Shown here one piece after another: positions 9,406 through 16,967 of a stretch of DNA of 64,000 bases (position 1 is the first letter of the stretch; each line of letters opens with the position of its first letter). The translations under genes were made by a program, and so were the position numbers. This stretch comes from Streptococcus pluranimalium (GTDB taxonomy: Bacteria; Bacillota; Bacilli; Lactobacillales; Streptococcaceae): the NCBI RefSeq assembly GCF_002953735.1, contig NZ_CP025536.1, forward strand, positions 440,001 through 504,000, read 5' to 3'. A model generated the notes under the pieces. That model saw only the letters and a list, made by a program, of their open reading frames with translations. It was not told the DNA's origin and did no database searches.

Positions 9406-9728
9406 AAGGGGCTGGGTAAAAAGTCCTTCCTATCAATATGGCGTTCGTTTTAACATCTTAATACAGTAGTTGGGAGAAATCCTTAGCGATTTACCGCTTT
9501 TAGCGTTTCCCTGCACAGTTGCTTAGGGATTTTAGTCCCAAGCAACTACTTCTGAATGGATGTCTTGCTCACGTCTTAGGCTCGAAACTAGACGTAGAAG
9601 TGGGTAAAAGAATCGCATTTCTATCTGTGACCTCAAAAGCTCTCTCAGATCTTTTGAGCAATGTAGGGGTAAGGAGACGAATGATTTTTTGGTTAAAGGG
9701 AGTTCTTTTTCGACTCCCTTTTTTGATC
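9406..9728 (+). repeat. structured intergenic repeat, copy A (a second copy lies at 28378-28808)
   Basis: This 320-bp stretch has no convincing gene. It shares blocks with the region at 28.4 kb, including TTTTAACATC, CTTAGCGAT and GCACAGTT. Paired segments are visible: AGTAGTTG with CAACTACT, AGCG with CGCT, and CTCAAAAG with CTTTTGAG. It ends in a terminator hairpin (GGGAGT / ACTCCC plus T6). A 71-codon frame inside it has no SD and is rejected. It could encode a small RNA or be a decayed mobile element. Confidence 0.6.
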
Positions 9729-9772
9729 GTGTAAGTGCTAACAAGAGTTCATACCTTATGGCTTATTAAACT

Positions 9773-9866
9773 TATACTTATTGAAAATCTGACGTTGTCA
9801 AGTTTACCTTGCTGAACTTCAGTTCTATCTGCGGCTCTATCCTAGTCAGAATTTGATTTTCTTCGA
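9773..9866 (+). repeat. MITE-like short repeat, copy 1
   Basis: About 90 bp beginning ATACTTATTGAAAATCTGA and closing with TCAGAATTTGATTTTC, so the ends form an imperfect inverted repeat. A related copy lies at 24244-24336 with the same core (TTTACCTTG, CTTCAGT, CTATCTG, GGCTCT). It resembles short intergenic repeats seen in other streptococci that begin with a similar ATACTCATTGAAAATC. Confidence 0.6.
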
Positions 9867-9883
9867 GCATTAGTTATGAGGGA

Positions 9884-9900
9884 TATAATTCAAAACTATA
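9884..9900 (+). promoter_or_regulatory. MtaR/CmbR-type methionine regulator box upstream of metB
   Basis: TATAATTCAAAACTATA matches the streptococcal methionine-regulator consensus TATAGTTTSAAACTATA at 14 of 17 positions. A TATAAT at 9920-9925 lies about 20 bases downstream, a plausible promoter for a LysR-type activator. It sits about 120 bases before a cystathionine enzyme gene, the expected target. Confidence 0.5.
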
Positions 9901-10020
9901 CCTTCCTATCATAAATCTATATAATTCGCTGCCTGCTATCTTTTCTAAGAAGTGTTAGAATAAATATACTTGATTAAATATGATGATTATAAGTTATTCT
10001 TGAGTCAGAAAAGGAGATTT

Positions 10021-11115
10021 ATGACAAAAGATTATCAGTTAGCTACTGTTTTAGCACAAGCGGGTATTAAATCAGATGATGTGACAGGATCACTAGTTTC
10101 TCCGATCCATTTATCCACTACCTACCAACATCCAGAATTTGGAAAATCAACAGGTTATGATTATACGAGAACAAAAAATCCTACCAGAACAAGGTTAGAA
10201 GCCACTCTAGCTAAGATTGAAAAAGCAGATTATGCCATAGCAACGAGCTCGGGGATGAGTGCGGTTGTATTAGCATTTTCAGTGTTTTCATACGGCAGTA
10301 AGGTGGTTGCGGCGCGTGATTTGTATGGTGGGTCATTCCGTTGGTTTAACAATCAAGAATCTGAAGGCCGTTTTTCGTTTACTTATGCCAATACTCAAGA
10401 GGAAATGATTGCTGCCATTGATGCATCAACTGATATTGTCTATATCGAAACGCCAACTAATCCATTGATGGTTGAATTTGATATTGCAAAAGTGGCTCAA
10501 GTAGCCCATGCTCACGGCGCAAAAGTGTTAGTCGATAATACTTTTTATAGTCCTGTTTACCAAAATCCGATTCTGCTTGGTGCTGACATTGTTATCCATT
10601 CAGCGACAAAGTATTTATCAGGGCACAACGATGTCTTAGCTGGTGTGGTGGTGACAGATGACCAATTCTTGTTTGACCAGCTCATGTATCATTACAATAC
10701 GACAGGACCTAATTTATCGCCACTTGATTCTTATCTTTTGATGCGTGGTCTCAAAACCCTCAAAATTCGTATGGAGGCTGCAACTAAAAATGCCCAAGAG
10801 CTGGTTGCATTTTTGGAAAATCATCAAGCTATCAAAGAAGTTCTATATACAGGCAAGGGTGGGATGATTTCCTTTAAGGTTAAAGATCAAGGGAAGATTC
10901 CAGTACTCTTAAATCATTTAAACATCATTAGTTTTGCGGAGAGCTTGGGAGGTGTGGAAAGTTTAATTACCTATCCAGCAACGCAAACACATGCAGATAT
11001 TCCATCAGAAGTCCGTGCCTCTTACGGGTTAACAGACGACTTGCTACGGCTGTCTGTTGGTATTGAAGACATCGAAGATTTAAAAGCAGATTTAGAGCAA
11101 GCCTTGAGCAAATAA
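10021..11115 (+). CDS. metB: cystathionine gamma-synthase/lyase family PLP enzyme
   Basis: PLP enzyme of trans-sulfuration: it joins an activated homoserine to cysteine, or cleaves cystathionine. 364 residues from the ATG that follows SD AAAGGAG; a longer frame upstream has no SD. The PLP lysine lies in SATKYLSGHNDVLAG, and the substrate-binding YTRTKNPTR is near residue 45. It is 9 bases upstream of patB and probably co-transcribed. Synthase and lyase cannot be separated by eye, so the symbol is tentative. Confidence 0.85.
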   Translation: MTKDYQLATVLAQAGIKSDDVTGSLVSPIHLSTTYQHPEFGKSTGYDYTRTKNPTRTRLEATLAKIEKADYAIATSSGMSAVVLAFSVFSYGSKVVAARDLYGGSFRWFNNQESEGRFSFTYANTQEEMIAAIDASTDIVYIETPTNPLMVEFDIAKVAQVAHAHGAKVLVDNTFYSPVYQNPILLGADIVIHSATKYLSGHNDVLAGVVVTDDQFLFDQLMYHYNTTGPNLSPLDSYLLMRGLKTLKIRMEAATKNAQELVAFLENHQAIKEVLYTGKGGMISFKVKDQGKIPVLLNHLNIISFAESLGGVESLITYPATQTHADIPSEVRASYGLTDDLLRLSVGIEDIEDLKADLEQALSK

Positions 11116-11124
11116 GGAGTTAGC

Positions 11125-12291
11125 ATGACCAAGTATAATTTTACAGACGTTCCAGAGCGTCTCAAAACCAATGCCATTAAATGGCAAAAGGTCAAAGAAG
11201 ATCCGGAAATTATTCCTTTATGGATCGCTGATATAGACTTTCAAGTTTTTCCAGAAATGACAAAAGCCCTAGAAGAGTTTGCTAAGACCTCAGTTTTTGG
11301 TTACGACGCTCCTAAAGAGAGTCTCTATCAAGCCATTCAAAGCTGGGAAAAAAAGCAACATCAAGTCACTATTGATAAAGAAGACATTGTCTTGATTGAA
11401 GGTGTTGTTCCGGCTATTTCAGTAGCGCTCAATGCTTTTACCAATAAGGGAGATGCGGTTCTTATTAACACACCGGTTTACCCTCCTTTTGCTCGCAGTG
11501 TCAAATTAGCAGAGCGACTCTTGGTTACTAATTCTCTGGTGGACCAGGATGGTCATTTTGAAATTGATTTTGAGCGACTGGAAAAAGAGCTGGTTGATAA
11601 TCAGGTAAAGCTTTACATCTTCTGTAGCCCTCATAATCCTGGCGGTCGTGTTTGGACGAAGGAGGAGATTATCAAAGTGGCTGAGCTTTGTCGTAAGCAC
11701 GGTGTTTATCTTGTTTCAGATGAAATTCATCAAGACTTAGCTCTTTTTGGCAATGAGCACCATAGTCTTTTATCTGTCGATCCTGACTATCAAGATTTTG
11801 CCTTGGTATTGACAAGTGCGACAAAGACCTTCAATATTGCAGGGACCAAGAATAGCTTTGCACTAATCCCAAATGCTAAACTAAGAAAAGCTTTTAAAGA
11901 TGCCCAATTAGTTAACAATCAACACGAAGTTTCGACGTTAGGCTTTTTGGCCACAGAAATAGCTCTTAGAGACGGAAAAGCTTGGCTAGATGAGCTGAAA
12001 ACTGTTCTTGAGATGAATATCAATTTACTCACCCAAACCTTGAGAACCAAAACAAAGATCAAAGTTATGAAGCCAGAAGGCACCTACTTAGTTTGGCTAG
12101 ATTTTTCTGATTATGGTATCGATCATAATGAACTGGGTCGAATGATTCAAGAAGATGCCAAATTGATTTTGAATGATGGTTTAACGTTTGGAAAAGAAGG
12201 AGAGTATCATTTCCGCTTGAACACAGCCACACCTACACATTTACTAGAGAAAGCACTTAATCGCTTGGTAAAAGTCTTTCCCAAAATCTAG
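11125..12291 (+). CDS. patB: PatB/MalY-type aminotransferase, C-S beta-lyase
   Basis: Fold-type I PLP enzyme of 388 residues. Members of this family cleave cystathionine (or cysteine conjugates) to homocysteine, pyruvate and ammonia. The PLP lysine is in SATKTFNIAGTKNSF, and the cofactor contacts SPHNPGGRVW and VSDEIHQDL are visible. SD AAGGAG lies before the ATG. Pairing with the cystathionine synthase upstream gives the two trans-sulfuration steps towards methionine. The unit ends in a terminator at about 12317. Confidence 0.85.
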   Translation: MTKYNFTDVPERLKTNAIKWQKVKEDPEIIPLWIADIDFQVFPEMTKALEEFAKTSVFGYDAPKESLYQAIQSWEKKQHQVTIDKEDIVLIEGVVPAISVALNAFTNKGDAVLINTPVYPPFARSVKLAERLLVTNSLVDQDGHFEIDFERLEKELVDNQVKLYIFCSPHNPGGRVWTKEEIIKVAELCRKHGVYLVSDEIHQDLALFGNEHHSLLSVDPDYQDFALVLTSATKTFNIAGTKNSFALIPNAKLRKAFKDAQLVNNQHEVSTLGFLATEIALRDGKAWLDELKTVLEMNINLLTQTLRTKTKIKVMKPEGTYLVWLDFSDYGIDHNELGRMIQEDAKLILNDGLTFGKEGEYHFRLNTATPTHLLEKALNRLVKVFPKI

Positions 12292-12316
12292 TGGAAAATA
12301 ATGACATTGACCACCC

Positions 12317-12351
12317 AAATCTTCCCCTCAAGGAGGATTTTTTGGTATAAT
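12317..12351 (+). terminator. patB terminator fused to the upp promoter
   Basis: Stem AATCTTCC / GGAGGATT (one wobble pair) with T6, followed within three bases by TGG-TATAAT (12343-12351), an extended -10 box that would drive upp. The terminator tail and the promoter spacer overlap. Confidence 0.65.
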
Positions 12352-12382
12352 AAATAAAAACAATAGAAAGTGGTTTCACATC

Positions 12383-13012
12383 ATGGGAAAATTCCAAGTC
12401 ATTTCACATCCGCTCATTCAACATAAACTCTCAATCCTACGTCGTTCAACAACTCCGACAAAAGATTTTAGAGAATTAGTTGATGAAATTGCTATGTTGA
12501 TGGGGTACGAAGTGTCTCGTGACTTACCTCTTGAAGACGTTGAAATTGAAACGCCAGTGACAACAACTGTTCAGAAACAATTGGCTGGTAAAAAATTAGC
12601 TATCGTTCCTATTCTTCGTGCTGGTATCGGTATGGTTGACGGCCTGCTGAGTCTGGTTCCAGCTGCCAAAGTTGGTCACATAGGGATGTATCGTGACGAA
12701 GAAACACTTGAACCAGTTGAGTACTTGGTCAAACTACCAGAAGATATTGATCAACGTCAAATTTTCTTGGTTGATCCAATGCTTGCTACTGGTGGTTCAG
12801 CTATCTTGGCTGTAGATTCACTAAAAAAACGTGGTGCGACCAATATCCGCTTTGTTTGTTTGGTGGCTGCACCAGAAGGTGTTGAAAAATTACAAGCAGC
12901 ACACCCAGATGTAGATATCTACACAGCTTCGCTTGATGAAAAACTCAATGAGCATGGCTACATTGTTCCAGGTCTAGGTGATGCAGGTGATCGTCTCTTT
13001 GGTACAAAATAG
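12383..13012 (+). CDS. upp: uracil phosphoribosyltransferase
   Basis: Pyrimidine salvage: uracil plus PRPP gives UMP. 209 residues, exactly the usual bacterial length. The PRPP-binding motif [11 protein letters not shown] is near residue 134, and the uracil-binding C-terminus [17 protein letters not shown] is intact. It is monocistronic with its own extended -10 promoter, and a hairpin terminator (AGAGCAA / TTGCTCT plus T run, 13034-13064) follows. Confidence 0.96.
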   Translation: MGKFQVISHPLIQHKLSILRRSTTPTKDFRELVDEIAMLMGYEVSRDLPLEDVEIETPVTTTVQKQLAGKKLAIVPILRAGIGMVDGLLSLVPAAKVGHIGMYRDEETLEPVEYLVKLPEDIDQRQIFLVDPMLATGGSAILAVDSLKKRGATNIRFVCLVAAPEGVEKLQAAHPDVDIYTASLDEKLNEHGYIVPGLGDAGDRLFGTK

Positions 13013-13033
13013 AAATAGTGTTGGCATTAGCCG

Positions 13034-13064
13034 AAGGAGAGCAATGGATTGCTCTTTCCTTTTT
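13034..13064 (+). terminator. intrinsic terminator after upp
   Basis: Stem AGAGCAA TGGA TTGCTCT followed by a T-rich stretch, 22 bases after the stop codon. Confidence 0.7.
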
Positions 13065-13115
13065 AGACAAAAATTAGCACTCTTGTATATAGAATGCTAA
13101 AAATTGAGTTTTTTA

Positions 13116-13145
13116 TTTGACCTTTATTGACCTATAACCTATAAT
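13116..13145 (+). promoter_or_regulatory. clpP promoter with a CtsR operator
   Basis: TTTGACC-TTT-ATTGACC (13116-13132) is, on the other strand, the CtsR heptad direct repeat GGTCAAT-AAA-GGTCAAA with the canonical 3-base gap. It covers the -35 TTGACC (13117-13122); TATAAT at 13140-13145 follows with a 17-bp spacer. Heat-shock repression of clpP by CtsR is established in low-GC Gram-positives. Confidence 0.88.
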
Positions 13146-13274
13146 AGAGTCAATCAGAAATTTGGTAACTGAGTTTATCAAAGGAAAATCAAAATCCTTA
13201 CAAGTGCCTTGACAATCAGGAAGATATCCTTGGTAAGTCTAGGTCTTGTATCTTAAGAAAAATGGAGAAAAAGT

Positions 13275-13865
13275 ATGATTCCAGTAGTTATTGAACAAAC
13301 ATCACGTGGCGAACGCTCTTACGATATTTATTCACGTCTCTTAAAAGACCGTATTATCATGTTGACTGGTCCAGTTGAAGACAACATGGCTAACTCAGTG
13401 ATTGCCCAGTTGCTCTTCTTGGATGCACAGGATCCAACCAAAGATATTTACCTTTACGTTAACACACCAGGGGGTTCGGTTTCAGCTGGCTTAGCAATTG
13501 TTGATACCATGAACTTCATAAAAGCTGATGTCCAAACTATTGTTATGGGAATGGCAGCTTCAATGGGAACTATTATCGCTTCATCAGGTGCTAAAGGCAA
13601 ACGTTTTATGTTACCAAATGCAGAATACATGATGCACCAACCAATGGGCGGTACTGGTGGAGGTACCCAACAAACGGATATGGCTATTGCGGCTGAACAC
13701 CTCTTGAAAACACGTCACAAATTAGAAAAAATTCTTTCTGATAACTCAGGACAAACTATGGAGAAAATCCATATTGATGCTGAACGTGATCGTTGGATGG
13801 ATGCTGAGGAAACCCTTGAGTATGGTTTCATTGACGCTATCATGGATAATAATGAGTTGAAATAA
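13275..13865 (+). CDS. clpP: ATP-dependent Clp protease proteolytic subunit
   Basis: Serine protease that forms the double heptamer chamber used with ClpC, ClpE or ClpX. 196 residues. The catalytic triad is at the canonical places: S96 in [10 protein letters not shown]121 in YMMHQPMGG and D172 in [17 protein letters not shown] is 6 bases before ATG. The leader from the CtsR promoter is about 120 bases long. Its terminator has been separated from the gene by a structured insert (13900-14161). Confidence 0.97.
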   Translation: MIPVVIEQTSRGERSYDIYSRLLKDRIIMLTGPVEDNMANSVIAQLLFLDAQDPTKDIYLYVNTPGGSVSAGLAIVDTMNFIKADVQTIVMGMAASMGTIIASSGAKGKRFMLPNAEYMMHQPMGGTGGGTQQTDMAIAAEHLLKTRHKLEKILSDNSGQTMEKIHIDAERDRWMDAEETLEYGFIDAIMDNNELK

Positions 13866-13889
13866 TTGATATCATCTCAAAATAAAGAG

Positions 13890-14171
13890 CCTGCTCCTAT
13901 CTGGTTTGAGAACGTAGACAAACCTATTTTATTTCAAAAATGTTTTACGCTGCTTTACAAAAATAATCATTTTTAGCGAGCGAAGCGAGCCCAAACCGAA
14001 ACTTTCCGATGTGATAAAAGTGGCTGAAACAATAGTGTTTCAGCCACTCGGAAGATTTGAAACTTTAGGTTCAAATCTTAGGCATGGAATCCTAAAGGGA
14101 GTCGCTGCCGTCCGCTATCACCTAAGGAAAGTTTCAAAAAGACTTTGTTTTCAATCTGGAACCTGCTCCTA
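13890..14171 (+). repeat. ~260-bp multi-hairpin insert between clpP and its terminator, flanked by a 10-bp direct repeat
   Basis: CCTGCTCCTA occurs at 13890-13899 and 14162-14171. Between them is sequence richer in GC than the surroundings, with nested pairing: an outer stem GAAACTTTCC / GGAAAGTTTC (13998-14007 with 14126-14135), then GTGATA / TATCAC. Inside are a perfect 12-bp hairpin (14019-14048) and a 10-bp hairpin (14052-14079). No ORF is credible. It may be a small mobile element or a structured RNA. Confidence 0.55.
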
Positions 14172-14183
14172 GCAGGTTTTTTA
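14160..14183 (+). terminator. intrinsic terminator (clpP unit) upstream of ylbG
   Basis: AACCTGCT CCT AGCAGGTT followed by T6. The left part of this hairpin is also present at 13889-13899 directly after clpP, which suggests the insert split the original terminator and duplicated its left arm. Confidence 0.75.
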
Positions 14184-14240
14184 TTTTGGAAAATTTGCTA
14201 TAATGGTAGCAATAAGATTGAAACAGAAAAAAAGGATATT

Positions 14241-14498
14241 ATGGAAATCAAAGAAAGAATTGGTCTTGCGGTTTATCTCTATTACAACCGTGATGCTAGA
14301 AAGTTAAGTAAGTTGGGTGATATGGTGTACCATTCCCGCCGCTTTAAATACCTCATCATCTATATCGATAAAGAACAAGAAGCGGCTGTTCTAGAAAGTT
14401 TGAAGTCAATGAAATTTGTTAAAAAAGTCAAACTCTCAGCACTTGATGCTATTGATATGAATTTTGTAGGTAATTTAGGAAACCATGAAACAGAATAA
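14241..14498 (+). CDS. ylbG: YlbG-family protein (DUF2129)
   Basis: Small cytoplasmic protein of 85 residues with no known biochemical role. The family features are the conserved opening [19 protein letters not shown] and the central [12 protein letters not shown], with an alpha-beta ferredoxin-like pattern. The start was set at the ATG after SD AAAGGA; a longer frame running back through the terminator is not credible. An extended -10 (TGC-TATAAT at 14199-14204) lies upstream. The order clpP-ylbG-liv is shared by several streptococci. Confidence 0.85.
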   Translation: MEIKERIGLAVYLYYNRDARKLSKLGDMVYHSRRFKYLIIYIDKEQEAAVLESLKSMKFVKKVKLSALDAIDMNFVGNLGNHETE

Positions 14499-14562
14499 AT
14501 AAAAACCATATAAAAAATATAATCATCAGAAAAGTTATGATGGCAATAAAGTAGTTTAGAAT

Positions 14563-14617
14563 GATTGGTTGGAAGACAGTTCTTTGTTTTGAACTGTTTT
14601 TCCAACCAATCTTTTTT
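14563..14617 (+). terminator. strong intrinsic terminator after ylbG
   Basis: Long stem GATTGGTTGGAA / TTCCAACCAATC extended by ACAGTTC / GAACTGT (14563-14582 with 14591-14611), followed by T6. One of the strongest hairpins in the window. Confidence 0.88.
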
Positions 14618-14705
14618 GATAGAAAAGACCATTTTAAGAAATGACACATGTGGAGAGGTTAAAAACTCTTGAAAGATTGCTATTACTGCATTTTAAGGAA
14701 TTTGA

Positions 14706-14753
14706 AAAATTCAGAAAAAATCTATTGACAATATTCTGATAATTCAGTATTAT
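14706..14753 (+). promoter_or_regulatory. livJ promoter with two CodY-like boxes
   Basis: TTGACA (14725-14730), 17-bp spacer and TATTAT (14748-14753) form a good sigma-A promoter. AATATTCTGATAATT (14730-14744) matches the CodY consensus AATTTTCWGAAAATT at 13 of 15 and lies between the two promoter boxes. A weaker match (11 of 15) is at 14706-14720. CodY repression of branched-chain amino acid uptake when these amino acids are plentiful is established in related bacteria. Confidence 0.75.
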
Positions 14754-14782
14754 TATGTAACATACTTGAAGGAGATTATTCT

Positions 14783-15958
14783 ATGAAGAAAAAATTAACA
14801 TTTGCAGCTGTTGCATTTATGAGTACAGCAGTTCTTTCAGCTTGTGGTGCTGCACCAGGTAGTTCAAGTTCAAACGCAGAAGGAACAAAGGTTGGTGACA
14901 CACTTAAAGTTGGATTGAACTTTGAGTCAACAGGTGATGTTTCTGCTTATGGTAATGCAGGTAAAAACGGTGCTCAACTTGCCATCGATGAGATCAATAA
15001 AGATGGTGGTGTTGATGGTAAAAAAATCAAAGCTTTTGTTAAAGATAACAAATCTGATAACTCAGAGGCTGCGACGGTTACAACTAACTTGACAACTGAA
15101 AGTGAAGTTAATGCGATTGTTGGTCCAATGGTATCATCAGCGGTTGCTTCAGCTAGTCCAAACGCAGAAAAAGCGGCTGTGCCATTGGTAGCGCCAGCTG
15201 CGACTCAGGATGACTTGACAGTTGATAAAGACGGTAAAACACGTCCATACATGTTCCGTACAACTTTCATTGACAGTTATCAAGGTGAAGCTATTTCTAA
15301 ATTCGCTACTGATGAGTTGAAAGCTGAAAAAGTTGTTCTTTACTACGATAACTCAAGTGACTACGCTAAAGGAATTGCTAAAGAATTCAAAAAACAATTC
15401 AAGGGTGAGATTGTTAACGAATCAACATTCCAAGCTAAAGATACTGACTTCCAGTCTGCTTTAACAAAATTCAAATATGCTGACTTTGATGCTGTTGTCA
15501 TGCCTGGTTACTATCAAGAAGTTGGTACCATCATCAAACAAGCTCGTGAAATGGGAATCGATGCTCCAATCGTTGGTCCAGATGGATTTGCGGATGACAA
15601 ACTCGTCGAATTGGCAGGTGCCAAGAATGCTTCAGATGTCTACTATATCTCAGGATACTCGGCTAAATCATCTGATAAAGCGGCAGACTTTGCTAAAGCT
15701 TACAAAGAAAAATATGGTGAAGAACCATCAATGTTTGCAGCACTTGGTTATGACTCTGTTTACATGGTAGCAGATGCAGCAGAGGGTGCTAAAAACTCAG
15801 CTGAACTCGCTAAAAATCTTGCTAAAACAAAAGATTTTGAAGGTGTGACAGGTACAATGACTATCGATAAGAAACACAATCCGGTTAAATCCGTATCAGT
15901 TGTTGGTCTTACAGATGGTAAAGAAGGCTCAGCTACGGTTGTTGAAGCTGACAAATAA
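14783..15958 (+). CDS. livJ: branched-chain amino acid ABC transporter substrate-binding lipoprotein
   Basis: Extracellular lipoprotein that captures leucine, isoleucine and valine. 391 residues. The type II signal peptide ends in LSAC with the lipidated Cys at residue 21, followed by a Ser-rich linker. The Leu/Ile/Val-binding fold is marked by VGLNFESTGDVSAYG and NGAQLAIDEINKDGGVDGK. First gene of livJHMGF. A stem-loop between livJ and livH (16031-16070) would let livJ be made in excess over the membrane parts. Confidence 0.93.
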   Translation: MKKKLTFAAVAFMSTAVLSACGAAPGSSSSNAEGTKVGDTLKVGLNFESTGDVSAYGNAGKNGAQLAIDEINKDGGVDGKKIKAFVKDNKSDNSEAATVTTNLTTESEVNAIVGPMVSSAVASASPNAEKAAVPLVAPAATQDDLTVDKDGKTRPYMFRTTFIDSYQGEAISKFATDELKAEKVVLYYDNSSDYAKGIAKEFKKQFKGEIVNESTFQAKDTDFQSALTKFKYADFDAVVMPGYYQEVGTIIKQAREMGIDAPIVGPDGFADDKLVELAGAKNASDVYYISGYSAKSSDKAADFAKAYKEKYGEEPSMFAALGYDSVYMVADAAEGAKNSAELAKNLAKTKDFEGVTGTMTIDKKHNPVKSVSVVGLTDGKEGSATVVEADK

Positions 15959-16030
15959 TCACTAGAATAGATGGTAGTTATGTGTTATGATGACATGTCT
16001 ACCACAACTGTTTATTAGTAAAATACAAGA

Positions 16031-16070
16031 TAACATCTGGGGAGTAATCCTTCTCAGGTGTTCTTATTTT
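16031..16070 (+). terminator. intercistronic stem-loop between livJ and livH
   Basis: AACATCTG / CAGGTGTT (one wobble pair), with GGA / TCC extending inside, followed by a T-rich stretch. Probably a partial terminator or processing/stabilising hairpin that sets the high ratio of binding protein to permease. Confidence 0.55.
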
Positions 16071-16093
16071 GATAGAAAGTTTGGTAAACTCTT

Positions 16094-16963
16094 ATGTTAC
16101 AACAACTTGTCAATGGTCTCATTTTGGGAAGTGTTTATGCACTATTGGCTCTAGGTTATACCATGGTTTATGGTATTATCAAGTTGATTAACTTTGCGCA
16201 CGGTGATGTTTATATGATGGGGGCCTTTGTTGGTTATTATCTGATTTCAACCTTCCATATGAATTTCTTTGTGGCGCTTATTTTAACAATGATTATCACA
16301 GCTGCGATTGGGGTTATTATTGAATTCTTAGCTTATCGACCACTACGGAATTCAACTCGTATAGCAGCCTTAATCACAGCTATAGGTGTCTCATTCTTTT
16401 TGGAATATGGTATGGTTTACTTAGTAGGTGCGGAAGCCCGCGCTTTTCCGCAAGCCATGCAGACAGTAAAGTATGATTTGGGTCCTATCAGTGTGACGAA
16501 CATCCAATTGATTATTTTGGCAGTTTCTATTCTTTTGATGCTTGCCCTTAACTTCATCGTTAAGAAAACAAAAATGGGGAAAGCCATGCGTGCTGTGTCT
16601 GTAGATAGTGATGCTGCTCAGTTGATGGGGATCAATGTCAATTCAACCATTAGTTTCACATTTGCTCTTGGTTCAGCCATGGCAGGTGCTGCTGGTGTCT
16701 TGATTGGTCTTTACTATAATACAATGAATCCTCTGATGGGGATGGCACCTGGTATCAAAGCCTTTGTTGCAGCAGTTTTAGGAGGTATCGGTATTATTCC
16801 TGGTGCTGCTGTAGGTGGATTTATTATTGGGATGTTGGAAACATTATCGACAGCAATTGGTTTATCAAGCTATAAGGATGCTGTTGTTTATGCGATCTTA
16901 ATCGTTATCCTCTTGGTTCGTCCAGCGGGTATTCTTGGTAAAAATATTAAGGAGAAGGTATAA
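16094..16963 (+). CDS. livH: branched-chain amino acid ABC transporter permease
   Basis: LivH-type membrane subunit, 289 residues, about eight hydrophobic helices. Typical landmarks are LVNGLILGSVYALLALGYTM at the N-terminus, LINFAHGDVYMMGAF, and the cytoplasmic loop FVAAVLGGIGIIPGAAVGGF that contacts the ATPase. The SD before it is weak. It forms the channel with LivM. It is 4 bases upstream of the livM start. Confidence 0.92.
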   Translation: MLQQLVNGLILGSVYALLALGYTMVYGIIKLINFAHGDVYMMGAFVGYYLISTFHMNFFVALILTMIITAAIGVIIEFLAYRPLRNSTRIAALITAIGVSFFLEYGMVYLVGAEARAFPQAMQTVKYDLGPISVTNIQLIILAVSILLMLALNFIVKKTKMGKAMRAVSVDSDAAQLMGINVNSTISFTFALGSAMAGAAGVLIGLYYNTMNPLMGMAPGIKAFVAAVLGGIGIIPGAAVGGFIIGMLETLSTAIGLSSYKDAVVYAILIVILLVRPAGILGKNIKEKV

Positions 16964-16967
16964 GCTA

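Noticed and set aside
9519..9734. A 71-codon open frame inside repeat copy A
   Set aside because: No SD, it crosses the terminator hairpin, and the homologous copy at 28.4 kb does not keep the frame open.
14145..14240. N-terminal extension of the ylbG frame
   Set aside because: It would run through the terminator and the -10 box; the ATG at 14241 has a proper SD and the family N-terminus.
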